The notes beneath the pieces are model-generated. The model made no database searches, was not told the DNA's origin, and saw only the letters and a program-made list of their open reading frames with translations. A stretch of 64,000 nucleotides of DNA. Source: Gaiellasilicea sp035556515. Lineage in GTDB: Bacteria > Actinomycetota > Thermoleophilia > Gaiellales > Gaiellaceae. Location: assembly GCA_035556515.1 (NCBI GenBank), contig DATMEO010000087.1:1-64000 (forward strand), given 5' to 3'. Positions 1-7,839 of the stretch are shown in pieces (within the stretch, counting starts at the first letter, position 1; each line of letters starts with the position of its first letter). A program made the position numbers and the translations under genes.

Positions 1-333
1 GACGTCCTCCCAGTCGACGCTGGCTGCGAAGGCCTGCAACCGCTCGCTCCACTCCGTTGCCTCCGGCTCGAGCTCGAGCCCGTGCTCGCCGACGTAGACG
101 AGCTCGTCGAGCCCGACGATGCGGCGTGCATCGGCGCCCGAACGGCCGCTGATGCAGGCGACGAGCGCGTAGCGGCGGTGCAGCCGGCGCAGCTCCTCGC
201 GGGTCGGCTCCGGCACGGCGGCGTCGTGCGGCACGCCGACGATCGGCGCGAGGACGCCGTCGACGTCAAGCAGGATCGCCGCCCGCCCGGGCTCCTCGGC
301 GAGCCGTGCGAGCAGTGAGCCGTCGCCGTCCAC
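1..333 (-). CDS. otsB: Trehalose-6-phosphate phosphatase, 5' part (cut by window edge)
   Basis: It should remove phosphate from trehalose 6-phosphate, the last step of the OtsAB trehalose route. Only the first 111 codons are present; the rest lies beyond the left edge. The HAD-family motif LLDVDGVLAP is at residues 21-30, with Asp23 and Asp25 as the expected nucleophile and acid/base. CISGR (60-64) and the later VGEHGLEL are typical of OtsB. GTG at 333 is preferred because TATCCT lies six bases upstream and no Shine-Dalgarno sequence is seen. The gene diverges from the TauE-like pair, with only 18 bases between the two starts. Family assignment comes from motifs only. Confidence 0.85.
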   Translation of the reverse strand, partial: MDGDGSLLARLAEEPGRAAILLDVDGVLAPIVGVPHDAAVPEPTREELRRLHRRYALVACISGRSGADARRIVGLDELVYVGEHGLELEPEATEWSERLQAFAASVDWEDV

Positions 334-338
334 GGGCC

Positions 339-344
339 TAGGAT
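339..344 (+). promoter_or_regulatory. Putative -10 box (TAGGAT) of the TauE-like pair
   Basis: TAGGAT is followed by seven bases and the GTG at 352, the spacing expected for a leaderless transcript. It shares bases 340-344 with the otsB -10 on the other strand. Confidence 0.45.
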
Positions 345-345
345 A
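340..345 (-). promoter_or_regulatory. Putative -10 box (TATCCT) of otsB
   Basis: TATCCT ends six bases before the GTG at 333, so transcription would start at or next to the start codon. It overlaps the -10 box of the divergent gene. No clear -35 was seen. Confidence 0.45.
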
Positions 346-351
346 CGAGCG

Positions 352-702
352 GTGGCGCTGAAGCTCCTCCTCATCGGCCTCGTCGCGGGCCTCTTCAGCA
401 CCGTCTTCGGCGTCGGCGGCGGGATTGTCATCGTGCCGCTGCTGATCCTCCTGCTCGGCTTCGGGAGCAAGGTCGCGACCGGGACGTCGCTCGCTGCGAT
501 CGGGATCACGGCGCTGGCCGGCACGATCCTCTACGCGTTCGAGGGGCACGTCGACGTGGCGCATGCCACTCTCGTCGGTCTTCCCGCCGCCGCGGGCGCG
601 ATCGTCGGCACGGGCGTGCAGCAGCGCGTCTCCGGCCGGGCGCTGACGCTCGCGTTCGCGGGCCTGCTGGCGTCGCTCGCGGTCTGGCTGCTCGTCGCAT
701 GA
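352..702 (+). CDS. TauE/SafE-type permease, first half
   Basis: This 116-residue membrane protein matches one half of a TSUP (TauE/SafE) transporter; that family exports or imports sulfite, sulfonates or other organic anions. The signature FGVGGGIVIVPLL lies near residues 19-31 inside a hydrophobic helix, and roughly four membrane segments fill the protein. Normal family members are about 250 residues with the motif repeated in both halves. Here each half is a separate gene: the ATG of the next gene overlaps this stop (ATGA at 699-702). The two products probably pair as a heterodimer. Substrate is unknown. The start is GTG. Confidence 0.8.
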   Translation: MALKLLLIGLVAGLFSTVFGVGGGIVIVPLLILLLGFGSKVATGTSLAAIGITALAGTILYAFEGHVDVAHATLVGLPAAAGAIVGTGVQQRVSGRALTLAFAGLLASLAVWLLVA

Positions 703-1091
703 GCGCCAGCACCGTCGTCTTCGCCGTCAGTCTCGGGTTCGCGGCCGGGTTGCTCGCCGGTTTCTTCGGCGTCGGCGGCGGGATCCTGTTCGTGCCGACG
801 CTCGTTGCGCTGGGGTTGTCTCAGCTCGACGCCGAGGCGACGTCGCTGCTGGCGATCCTCCCGACCGTCGCAGCGGGCACGTGGCGGCAGCGCCACTACG
901 GCAACGTGCGCTGGCGAACCGCGCTCGCGCTCGGGGTCGTCTCGATCGCCGGTGCCGCGGCCGGCGTCCAGATCGCCACCGCGCTCCCGGAGGACGTGCT
1001 CCGGCGGCTCTTCGCCGTGCTCCTCCTCGGCGTCGCCGCACAACTCGCATGGCGGTCGCGTCGTGCGGCCCCGTATCCTTCGCAGCCATGA
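699..1091 (+). CDS. TauE/SafE-type permease, second half
   Basis: A 130-residue partner of the preceding gene. It repeats the TSUP signature (FGVGGGILFVPTL, near residues 23-35) and contains about four hydrophobic segments, ending in a short basic tail. It begins inside the stop of the first half, so the two are probably translationally coupled. Together they have the length of one ordinary TauE/SafE protein. A split by mutation of an ancestral fused gene and an ancestral two-gene form are both possible. The stop overlaps the next start (ATGA at 1088-1091). Confidence 0.8.
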   Translation: MSASTVVFAVSLGFAAGLLAGFFGVGGGILFVPTLVALGLSQLDAEATSLLAILPTVAAGTWRQRHYGNVRWRTALALGVVSIAGAAAGVQIATALPEDVLRRLFAVLLLGVAAQLAWRSRRAAPYPSQP

Positions 1092-1477
1092 ACGAGCACG
1101 AGGAGATCTGGCTTCCGCTCGTCGACGAGCCGATCGGCAGCATCGTCGCGCAGATCCAGGCGGACGACCCGGAGATCGGGCGCCTCGTCGGCTCGCCGCG
1201 GCGCATCCTCGCGTTCCGGACGTTCGCCTACATCCGCGTCGGCGTGAAGCTCGGCGAGCTGCTGGTCGACAACGACGTCCCGCCCTACGACGGTACCGAG
1301 AACTGGATCGAGCTCTTGCTCCGCGCGCCGGAGAACCGTCAGGCGATCGCGGCGGAGGTCCGTGCCGTCGCCGAGGAGATCGCCGCCGACCCGCGCTACG
1401 GAGAGGACGAGCAGCTCGGGCCAGACCAGGCTGCGCGCGACCGTTTCCGCGAGTTCGCCCGCAAGCTCGACGCCTAG
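1088..1477 (+). CDS. Hypothetical soluble protein, 129 aa
   Basis: I do not recognise a family. The protein is acidic and soluble, without signal peptide or membrane segment, and looks mostly helical. It is coupled to the permease pair by an ATGA overlap, which suggests co-expression. It converges on the ZIP transporter with only five bases between the two stops. Coding potential is supported by the overlap and by codon choice typical of the window. Confidence 0.6.
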   Translation: MNEHEEIWLPLVDEPIGSIVAQIQADDPEIGRLVGSPRRILAFRTFAYIRVGVKLGELLVDNDVPPYDGTENWIELLLRAPENRQAIAAEVRAVAEEIAADPRYGEDEQLGPDQAARDRFREFARKLDA

Positions 1478-1482
1478 CGTCG

Positions 1483-2199
1483 CTAGTGCCCGATCAGGCT
1501 GACGAGGAAGATCGCGCCGAAGCCCGCCACCGTCAGGGCGACGCGCTTCAGAGACGGATGCTCGTGGGCGTGGGGGAGCAGGTCGGTCGCACCCATGAAG
1601 AGGAAGAAGCCGGCGTAGACCGCCAGCAGCGCGCCCAGGCCCGCTTCTGAGATCGAGAGCGCCGAGCCGACGATCGCACCGGCCAGCGGCGCAGCCGCGT
1701 CGATCGCGAGCCAGCGAATCGCGCGGGCGCGGTCACCCGACTGGCGCAGGACGAAGCCGACCGTGTTGAGCCCGTCGGCGAAGTCGTGCGCGACCACTGC
1801 GACGAAGACGAGCAGCCCCGTCTCGGTCGAGAGCCCGAATGCGAGCCCGATCCCGAGGCCGTCGATGAAGCTGTGCACCGAGAGGCCGGCTGCGCCGAGC
1901 ACGCCGACCCTCGCGTGCGCGTGGACATGGACGTCGTCGTCGCGGTGGTGGAGGACGAGCGCGCGCTCGGCGAGGAAGAAGAAGACGAAGCCGGCCCCCA
2001 CGAGCAGCCCCACCAGCTGCGGGTCGTCGACCGCCTCGATCGCCTCCGGCAGAACGTCGAAGAGCGCGACGGCGACGACGATGCCGCCCGTGAGCGCGAT
2101 CGCGGTTGTGAGTTCGCGCGCCATCCGCAATGCGACCGCGCCTCCCGCGAGAGTCGACAGCACGGTCACCCCCGCGAGCGGAATTGCGATCCAGTTCAC
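1483..2199 (-). CDS. ZIP family divalent metal transporter
   Basis: A 238-residue inner-membrane protein of the ZIP/GufA type, which brings zinc or other divalent metals into the cytoplasm. About eight hydrophobic segments are visible. The metal-site helices carry HSFIDG (about residues 109-114) and HDFADG (about 138-143). A His-rich loop (HHRDDDVHVHAHA, about 84-96) sits between helices, as in many ZIP proteins. GTG at 2199 begins the conserved first helix; the reading frame continues upstream but that part resembles no protein. The metal-responsive repressor gene lies upstream on the same strand, 148 bases away, which suggests zinc as substrate. Confidence 0.8.
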   Translation of the reverse strand: MNWIAIPLAGVTVLSTLAGGAVALRMARELTTAIALTGGIVVAVALFDVLPEAIEAVDDPQLVGLLVGAGFVFFFLAERALVLHHRDDDVHVHAHARVGVLGAAGLSVHSFIDGLGIGLAFGLSTETGLLVFVAVVAHDFADGLNTVGFVLRQSGDRARAIRWLAIDAAAPLAGAIVGSALSISEAGLGALLAVYAGFFLFMGATDLLPHAHEHPSLKRVALTVAGFGAIFLVSLIGH

Positions 2200-2347
2200 G
2201 CCCTCGGCCGCCTTTCGCTCCCGCCCGGCGGAGCCGGGCTCCGCGAAAGGCTGACGCGGCTCGCGCGGCTCCAGCCGGCGGTCCGTACCTCCGTACTGTT
2301 CCACCGGCCTACGCCACGCGAGCCGCGTCCCGAGAACGTGAACGGGT

Positions 2348-2746
2348 TCATGCGCAGCGTCTGCAGGTGCCGTAGATGTCGAGCTCGTGCGCCGCGGGGC
2401 GGAAGCCGTGCCGGCGCTCCAGCTCCGCCTCCGACGGCGCGGCGCAGAGCTCGGTCTCCTCGACGCCGCCACAGCTCGTGCAGACGAGATGGTGATGGTG
2501 CTCGGGATGGCAGCGGACGTACGTCGGCCTGCCCTCTCCGAGCAGGGGATGGACGCCGCCGTTCGCGCGCAGCAGCTCGACCGTTCGGTAGGTCGTCGCG
2601 AGCCCGAGCCCGGGCTCGAACCTGCGTGCGCGATCGTGCAGCTCCGCCACCGTAAAGCTGCCCGAGGACTCCGCCACGGCTCGGACGACGGCGAGCCGCT
2701 GGGCCGTCGGGCGGACGCCGTCGGGGAGTGAGAGGTCAGCTGCCAC
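2348..2746 (-). CDS. Fur-family metal-responsive repressor (Zur or Fur)
   Basis: A 132-residue transcription repressor of the Fur family. The N-terminal winged helix includes RPTAQRLAVVRAV and LATTYRTVELL. The C-terminal metal part has the HPEHHHHLVC segment (80-89), CTSC (89-92) and a terminal CRRC (128-131); the paired CxxC motifs form the structural zinc site of Fur and Zur proteins. GTG at 2746 is chosen because TACGCT lies six bases upstream, with a Fur-type box immediately beyond it. The longer open frame upstream runs antisense through the M23 gene and is rejected. The neighbouring ZIP transporter favours Zur over Fur, but the sequence alone does not decide. Confidence 0.82.
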   Translation of the reverse strand: MAADLSLPDGVRPTAQRLAVVRAVAESSGSFTVAELHDRARRFEPGLGLATTYRTVELLRANGGVHPLLGEGRPTYVRCHPEHHHHLVCTSCGGVEETELCAAPSEAELERRHGFRPAAHELDIYGTCRRCA

Positions 2747-2752
2747 GCGGCG

Positions 2753-2758
2753 AGCGTA
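2753..2758 (-). promoter_or_regulatory. Putative -10 box (TACGCT) of the Fur/Zur gene
   Basis: TACGCT is separated by six bases from the GTG at 2746, consistent with a leaderless transcript. Confidence 0.5.
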
Positions 2759-2760
2759 GC

Positions 2761-2781
2761 TGAAAACGATTCTCATTCTCA
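2761..2781. promoter_or_regulatory. Fur/Zur-type operator
   Basis: The segment contains the near-palindrome TGAAAACGATTCTCA (2761-2775), close to the actinobacterial Zur pattern TGAAAATCATTTTCA. The minus-strand 19-mer at 2762-2780 agrees with the classical Fur box at about 15 of 19 positions. It begins three bases upstream of the repressor's -10 box, so a bound repressor would block its own promoter. It lies 47 bases from the M23 peptidase start and could influence that gene too. Confidence 0.7.
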
Positions 2782-2827
2782 ACACTAACCGCGCATCGTC
2801 TCGCCAGATCCGGATAATGGAGGTGCG

Positions 2828-4270
2828 TTGTACCCGAGGCTGATCGCACTGCTCCTGATCGCCGGGTCGCTTGCTGCTGCAGCGACCGGCGCCGGCGCGC
2901 CTTCGGAGCCGGCGATCGTCTCGGCCGGCGCGCACGGCCTCTCGATTCTCGTTCCCGGCCAACCCGCCTCGATCGCGGCCGAGGCGTCCTCGCCCGGGCC
3001 CGGCGAGACCGGCGTCGCCGACGCGTTCGTCTTTCCCGCCGACGGCTCGCTCGTGCGCACGGGCGCGCTCTCCTCGAGCGTCTCCTCGCGCGCGACCGGC
3101 GCGGTGAGCGGCCAGGCGGTCAGCGACGTTCTCGGCGTGACGCTCTTCAACGGCGAGTTGACGGCGGAGAGCGTTGCCGGGAGGGCGAAGGCCTCTGCGG
3201 CGGGCGCCGACGCAGCGGGGTCCAACGTGACCAACCTCGTCGTCTTCGGGACGCAGGTGCCGGCGACGCCGAACCTGCGTGTGCAGTTGGGCGATTGGGG
3301 CTACCTGATCGTGCTCGAGCAGGTCGTGGAGGCACCTGTCGCCGACGGAACGAGGGACGCCCGCGGCGCCGTCAACGCCCTCCACGTCGTCCTCACCGCC
3401 GACCACGCCGGCCTGCCTGCAGGAACCGAGATCCTCGTCGCGCACGCCGAGGCGGCAGCGTCGACGCCGGCCGAGGCACCAGCCGCGACGACGTTGACGA
3501 CGGAGGCGCCCACTCCGCCTGGTCGCCCGCCGGGCGCACCGGCGAAGGCGCGCAAGCCGCTGCCGAAGCCGCCGGAGCCGGGCGTGCTCCCGCACAAGCC
3601 GGGCTCGGTCTTCCGGCTGCCGCCGACCGACGTCTCGGCACCGCTCTCACCCGCGGGTTACGTCTTCCCCGTCTACGGGCCCTCCTCGTTCACCGACACG
3701 TTCCGGGCCGCCCGCGCGGGCGTCGGCTGGCACCACGGCGAGGACATCTTCGCCCCGCTAGGCGCGCCGCTCTTGGCCGTGGCGGACGGGACCGTCTTCT
3801 CCGTCGGCTGGAACGACCGCGGCGGCTACCGCCTCTGGCTCCGCGACCGGCAGGGCAACCAGTTCTACTACGCGCACCTCTCGGCGTTCTCGCCGCTCGC
3901 GATCGACGGCAACGAGGTGAAGGCGGGCGACGTGATCGCCTTCGTCGGCAACACCGGCGACGCGCAGACGACCCCGTACCATCTCCACTTCGAGATCCAC
4001 CCGGTCGGCCTGCTGCCGCTCGGCTACGACGGTGTCGTGAACGCGTTTCCGTACCTGAGCGCGTGGCGGCGGTTGGAGGACGTCACCTTCGCGGCCGGCC
4101 GCGGCTGGGCGCCGCCGGTGCCGTCGAATGCGACTGCGCCGAAGCCGGCGGCGATTCTGCTCGGTTCGACCGATATCTCGAGCGCGAGCGGGCTCGACCC
4201 CGGCTCGCTGGACCGTGCGCTGACCGCCCCGGTTTCCCAGGGCGACAGCACGGTTCTCGGCGCCGGCTAG
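2828..4270 (+). CDS. Secreted M23 (LytM-type) peptidase
   Basis: A 480-residue exported protein with a C-terminal M23 metallopeptidase domain, the family that cuts peptide cross-links in peptidoglycan. A signal peptide (IALLLIAGSLAAAATGAGA) opens the protein. Residues 30-220 form an Ala/Gly-rich region of unknown fold, followed by a Pro-rich linker near 220-260. The catalytic zinc ligands are visible as H302xxxD306 (HHGED) and H385-L-H387 (HLHFEIHP). TTG at 2828 is chosen because GGAGG lies just upstream. The stop overlaps the stop of the convergent gene by CTAG. Confidence 0.85.
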   Translation: MYPRLIALLLIAGSLAAAATGAGAPSEPAIVSAGAHGLSILVPGQPASIAAEASSPGPGETGVADAFVFPADGSLVRTGALSSSVSSRATGAVSGQAVSDVLGVTLFNGELTAESVAGRAKASAAGADAAGSNVTNLVVFGTQVPATPNLRVQLGDWGYLIVLEQVVEAPVADGTRDARGAVNALHVVLTADHAGLPAGTEILVAHAEAAASTPAEAPAATTLTTEAPTPPGRPPGAPAKARKPLPKPPEPGVLPHKPGSVFRLPPTDVSAPLSPAGYVFPVYGPSSFTDTFRAARAGVGWHHGEDIFAPLGAPLLAVADGTVFSVGWNDRGGYRLWLRDRQGNQFYYAHLSAFSPLAIDGNEVKAGDVIAFVGNTGDAQTTPYHLHFEIHPVGLLPLGYDGVVNAFPYLSAWRRLEDVTFAAGRGWAPPVPSNATAPKPAAILLGSTDISSASGLDPGSLDRALTAPVSQGDSTVLGAG

Positions 4271-4707
4271 GCGTCGTCGCTCGACGAGCTCGTGCTCGGC
4301 GGCGGCGTATAGGTGTAGTCGTCGGAGCCCTCGCCGGTGACCTTCTCCATCAGCCAGGCGCGGGTCTGCGGGCCTGTCATCGGGTTGAAGAGAATGCCGG
4401 CTGTGATGCCCGCCAGCAGCAGCATCGTGTTGCGGGCGCCGTGGTCCTCTTTGCCCTGGATCCGGTTCGCCGCAGTGCGGAGCTCGTCGACCGCTTTCTT
4501 CAGGTTGTCCTGGATCTCCTTGTCCGTCGCCGCGCGCACGGCGGTCGACGTCAGGTTGCGATTGCCGAGCAGCTCGGCGTAGACGTCCCGCGCAGCCTTG
4601 AAGGCTTCCTTCAGATTGTCGTGCAGGTCGTCGTCGTGCAGAGCCCGGTCGACGTAGGGCTTCATCGTGTCGGCGGTGTCGTAGAGCTTTTCCTTGGTCT
4701 TGGCCAT
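4267..4707 (-). CDS. Hypothetical YtxH-like membrane-associated protein
   Basis: A 146-residue protein of unknown function. The first 95 residues are charged and helical (DDDLHDNLKEAFKAARDVYAEL, likely coiled coil or amphipathic). A single hydrophobic stretch (MLLLAGITAGILFNP) lies near residues 95-110 and a Ser/Pro/Asp-rich tail ends the protein. The shape resembles small YtxH-type stress-associated proteins, but no specific motif confirms that. AAGGACGGG lies just upstream of the ATG as a Shine-Dalgarno sequence. Confidence 0.65.
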   Translation of the reverse strand: MAKTKEKLYDTADTMKPYVDRALHDDDLHDNLKEAFKAARDVYAELLGNRNLTSTAVRAATDKEIQDNLKKAVDELRTAANRIQGKEDHGARNTMLLLAGITAGILFNPMTGPQTRAWLMEKVTGEGSDDYTYTPPPSTSSSSDDA

Positions 4708-4795
4708 CCGGCCCGTCCTTTCAGTCTCGTGGTCGCTCCGACAGTCTTGCCGTAGGGCGATCCTCGCAAACAGGAGCTACTTGCGCCAAGGGTGC

Positions 4796-4813
4796 GATCC
4801 GCAGGAGCGGATC
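4796..4813 (-). terminator. Hairpin downstream of lon
   Basis: A perfect 7-bp stem (GATCCGC/GCGGATC) with loop AGGA lies 16 bases past the lon stop. No T-tract follows on the minus strand, so its role as an intrinsic terminator is uncertain. The stem sequence recurs in the repeat at 26758-26788. Confidence 0.4.
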
Positions 4814-4828
4814 CCGCCCGCGCGACAA

Positions 4829-7213
4829 TCAGCTGCGCGAGGCCGCCGCCTGGCGGTGCAGCGTCGCATGTCTGGGCCGCCGCTTGCCGGTGGTGCCGCG
4901 GAAGGCGTCCTCGAACACCTCCTCGACATGGTCGACGAGCACGAACTCGAGCTCCGCACGGGTCTCGGGTGGGAGGTCGTCGAGGTCGTGCGCGTTCTCG
5001 AGCGGCAGGATCACGCGCTTGAGCCCGGCACGCTCGGCTGCGAGCACCTTCTCGCGCACGCCGCCGATCGGCAGCACCTGGCCCGTAAGCGTGATCTCGC
5101 CGGTCATGCCGACGTCGTCGTCGACCGGAATGCCGCGCACGAGCGAGACGATCGTGGTCGCCATCGTCACGCCGGCCGAGGGGCCGTCCTTCGGGACGGC
5201 GCCCGCGGGCACGTGAATGTGCACGTCGTTGGCGGCGAACCACTCCGCGGCCAGCCCGAGCTCGGCCGCGTGGGAGCGCACCCAGGAGAGCGCCGCCTGC
5301 GCCGACTCCTGCATCACCTCGCCCAGCTGTCCGGTAATCGTCAGCTTGCCCTTGCCCGGGTACGCAGTCGCCTCGATGAAGAGGACGTCGCCGCCGACGG
5401 CCGTGTAGGCCAGTCCGGTCGCCACGCCCGGATCGGCCGTCCGTCTGCGGGCGTCGATCGAGAACTTGCGTGCGCCGAGCCACTCGCGCACGCGCTCTTC
5501 GTCGACCCTGAGCTTCTCGGTGTGCCCGGTCGCGACGAGGGTCGCCGCCTTGCGGCAGAGCGTCGCGATCTGCCGGTCGAGATTCCGGACCCCTGCTTCG
5601 CGTGTGTACTCGGCAATCACGAGTCGCAGTGTCTTGTCCGTGATCGTGAGCCGGCTCTTCTTGAGCCCGTGCGCGGCGATCTGCTTCGGGACGAGGTAGC
5701 GCTTGGCGATCCCGAGCTTCTCCTCGTGCGTGTAACCGGAGAGCTGGATCACGTCCATCCGGTCGAGCAGCGGCCCGGGGATCGTGTCGAGCGTGTTCGC
5801 GGTGCAGATGAAGAGCACCTTCGAGAGGTCGTACGGAAGGTCGAGGTAGTGGTCGCGGAAGCTCGAGTGCTGCTCGGGGTCGAGCACCTCGAGCATCGCC
5901 GAGGCCGGGTCGCCGCGGAAGTCTGCGCCCATCTTGTCGATCTCGTCGATCAGGAAGACGGGGTTGGACGACTCGGCGTCCCGAATCGCGCGCACGATCG
6001 TGCCGGGCATGGCCCCGATGTAGGTGCGCCGGTGTCCGCGGATCTCCGATTCGTCGCGGACGCCGCCGACCGAGATCCGGGCGAAGGTGCGGCCGAGCGC
6101 GCGCGCGACCGACTGCCCAAGAGACGTCTTGCCGACGCCGGGCGGGCCGACGAAGCAGAGGATCGGGCCGGAGAGGTCGTTCTTCAGCTTCGAGACGGCG
6201 AGGTGCTCGATGATCCGCTCCTTCACCTTCTCGAGGTCGAAGTGGTCCTCGTCGAGGATCTGCTGTGCGTGGTCGAGGTCGAGGTTGTCCTCGGTGACTG
6301 TTCCCCACGGGAGCGAGAGGATCCAGTCCAGGTAGGTGCGGATGACCCCGTACTCGGCGGCCGCGGGCGGGAGGCGCTCGAGCCGGTGCACCTCGCGCAG
6401 AGCCGCCTTGGTGACGTGCTCGGGCAAGTCCTTGGCTTCCAGCTGCTCGAGCAGCTCGTTGATCTCGGCCTGGTGGTCGTCGCCCTCACCGAGCTCCTCC
6501 TGGATCGCTTTCAGCTGCTGCCTGAGGAAGAACTCGCGCTGGCCCTTGTCGATCTCGCTCGCGACCTGCGACTGGATCTTCGAGCCGAGCTCCGACATCT
6601 CGACCTCGCGGCCGAGGATCCCCGCGATCCGGCGCAACCGCTCCTCGACGTCGGCGGTCTCGAGCAGCTCCTGGCGCTCGTCGGTCTTCAGACGCAGCGT
6701 CGAGGCGATCAAGTGGGTGAGCGCAGTCGGGTCGTCGACGTTCGCGGCGGCGAGCTGTAGCTCCTCCGGCAGATACGGCGTCATCCCGATGATCTGCCCG
6801 AACTGCTGCTGGACGGTCCGGGTCAGCGCCTCGACCTCGGGCGAGTCCGGCACGATCTCCGGCAGGTCCTCGAGCTCGGCGACGAGGTACGGATCGTCCT
6901 CGACGGGCTTCACGAGGCGGACGCGCTGAACGCCCTGCACGAGGATCCGAAGCGTCCCGTCAGGCACCTTGATCATCTTGTGCACGACCGCGACGGTGCC
7001 GACGCGATAGATGTCGTCCCAGCCCGGCTGCTCGGCGTCCTCGTTCTCGACGGTGAAGAGCGCGAGCATCCGCTCTCCCGAGACGACGTCGTCGATCAGC
7101 TTGACCGACCGCTCCTGGCCGACCGCGAGCGGTGTCATCGACTCGGGGAAGACGACGGTCTCCTTCAGCGGCAGCACCGGCAGCCGCAGGCGGTCGGAGG
7201 CGGTCTCGCTCAT
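4829..7213 (-). CDS. lon: ATP-dependent protease Lon
   Basis: A 794-residue cytoplasmic AAA+ protease that degrades misfolded and regulatory proteins. It has the usual order: N-terminal substrate-binding domain (residues 10-200), coiled helical region, AAA+ module with Walker A GPPGVGKTS (about 355) and Walker B VFLIDEIDK, then the protease domain. The catalytic pair is Ser679 (KDGPSAGVTM) and Lys722 (GGVREKVLAAERAG). The ATG overlaps the stop of the upstream hsp20 gene (ATGA at 7210-7213), so both are one proteostasis operon. Length is normal for Lon. Confidence 0.97.
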   Translation of the reverse strand: MSETASDRLRLPVLPLKETVVFPESMTPLAVGQERSVKLIDDVVSGERMLALFTVENEDAEQPGWDDIYRVGTVAVVHKMIKVPDGTLRILVQGVQRVRLVKPVEDDPYLVAELEDLPEIVPDSPEVEALTRTVQQQFGQIIGMTPYLPEELQLAAANVDDPTALTHLIASTLRLKTDERQELLETADVEERLRRIAGILGREVEMSELGSKIQSQVASEIDKGQREFFLRQQLKAIQEELGEGDDHQAEINELLEQLEAKDLPEHVTKAALREVHRLERLPPAAAEYGVIRTYLDWILSLPWGTVTEDNLDLDHAQQILDEDHFDLEKVKERIIEHLAVSKLKNDLSGPILCFVGPPGVGKTSLGQSVARALGRTFARISVGGVRDESEIRGHRRTYIGAMPGTIVRAIRDAESSNPVFLIDEIDKMGADFRGDPASAMLEVLDPEQHSSFRDHYLDLPYDLSKVLFICTANTLDTIPGPLLDRMDVIQLSGYTHEEKLGIAKRYLVPKQIAAHGLKKSRLTITDKTLRLVIAEYTREAGVRNLDRQIATLCRKAATLVATGHTEKLRVDEERVREWLGARKFSIDARRRTADPGVATGLAYTAVGGDVLFIEATAYPGKGKLTITGQLGEVMQESAQAALSWVRSHAAELGLAAEWFAANDVHIHVPAGAVPKDGPSAGVTMATTIVSLVRGIPVDDDVGMTGEITLTGQVLPIGGVREKVLAAERAGLKRVILPLENAHDLDDLPPETRAELEFVLVDHVEEVFEDAFRGTTGKRRPRHATLHRQAAASRS

Positions 7214-7647
7214 GCGGTCCTGCGCACGACGATGACCACGGCCGAACCGACCCGTTTCCGACGGGCGACGGGGAGGGTGATCTGGAGCATGCCGGCTTCG
7301 TAGGTGGCGCGGGACGCGGCCGCGTCGATGTCCCGCTCGAGCGGGATCTGGCGCCGGAAGCGCCCGTACTCGATCTCGGCCTGCTGGTAGACCTGCCCCG
7401 GCACGCGCGGGCGGGCGCGGCTGCCGGAGATCGTCAGTGCGCGCTCCTCGACCGAGAGCTCGATCGAGTCGGGATCGACGCCTGCCAGCTCGACGATGAC
7501 GACGAGCTGGGGCGGATCGTCGGTGAAGAAGCAGTCGACCGCGGGGCGGAAGCCGTCCCTGATCCCGGAGAATCGCGGCACCTGCCAGAGGTCGGCGAAG
7601 AGCTCGTCGATCTCTCCCTGCAGGCGGTCGATGTCGCGCCGCGCCAT
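7210..7647 (-). CDS. Hsp20/alpha-crystallin small heat-shock protein
   Basis: A 145-residue holdase that binds unfolding proteins. The alpha-crystallin domain covers about residues 45-135, with the strand VVIVELAGVDPDSIELSVEERALTI split by its usual turn and the late signature AASRATYEAGMLQITLPV. ATG at 7647 is preferred to one 13 codons upstream because TAACGT lies eight bases before it and the first conserved helix starts there. It is the first gene of the hsp20-lon operon. No HAIR or CIRCE-like operator was recognised. Confidence 0.88.
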   Translation of the reverse strand: MARRDIDRLQGEIDELFADLWQVPRFSGIRDGFRPAVDCFFTDDPPQLVVIVELAGVDPDSIELSVEERALTISGSRARPRVPGQVYQQAEIEYGRFRRQIPLERDIDAAASRATYEAGMLQITLPVARRKRVGSAVVIVVRRTA

Positions 7648-7655
7648 TGAGGGAG

Positions 7656-7661
7656 ACGTTA
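7656..7661 (-). promoter_or_regulatory. Putative -10 box (TAACGT) of hsp20-lon
   Basis: TAACGT ends eight bases before the hsp20 ATG, consistent with an mRNA with little or no leader. Confidence 0.35.
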
Positions 7662-7671
7662 CCCCGCGCGG

Positions 7672-7677
7672 TACGAT
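7672..7677 (+). promoter_or_regulatory. Putative -10 box (TACGAT) of the 42-aa protein
   Basis: TACGAT is followed by seven bases and the ATG at 7685. TTGAGG at 7647-7652 could serve as -35 with a long 19-base spacer. Confidence 0.4.
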
Positions 7678-7684
7678 CGAACGC

Positions 7685-7813
7685 ATGACCCGGGTGCGGC
7701 GGATCCTGAAGCTGCTCGGCGCCGCGTTGGCCTTCGCCGTCTACGTCTGGTTCGCAGCGGTGCGCTACGCACCGGGCGTGAAGGCGCGGAAAGCCCGGCG
7801 CCGCGCCCGTTAA
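7685..7813 (+). CDS. Small single-pass membrane protein, 42 aa
   Basis: A short protein with one hydrophobic helix (LLGAALAFAVYVWFAAV, about residues 9-25) and a strongly basic C-terminus (KARKARRRAR), which predicts the C-terminus in the cytoplasm. No family is recognised. A TANNNT box seven bases before the ATG supports expression. It is divergent from hsp20, with 37 bases between starts, and 26 bases upstream of the glycoside hydrolase. Confidence 0.5.
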   Translation: MTRVRRILKLLGAALAFAVYVWFAAVRYAPGVKARKARRRAR

Positions 7814-7839
7814 CAGGATCCTTATGTGTCGAAACGGGT

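Noticed and set aside
1483..2472. A 329-residue version of the ZIP transporter.
   Set aside because: The 91 extra residues are Arg/Ser/Pro-rich and overlap the Fur-type gene; the first membrane helix starts at GTG 2199.
2348..3595. A 415-codon frame joining extra N-terminal sequence to the Fur-type repressor.
   Set aside because: The extra part is antisense to the M23 peptidase and passes through the repressor's own box and -10; the repressor proper starts at 2746.
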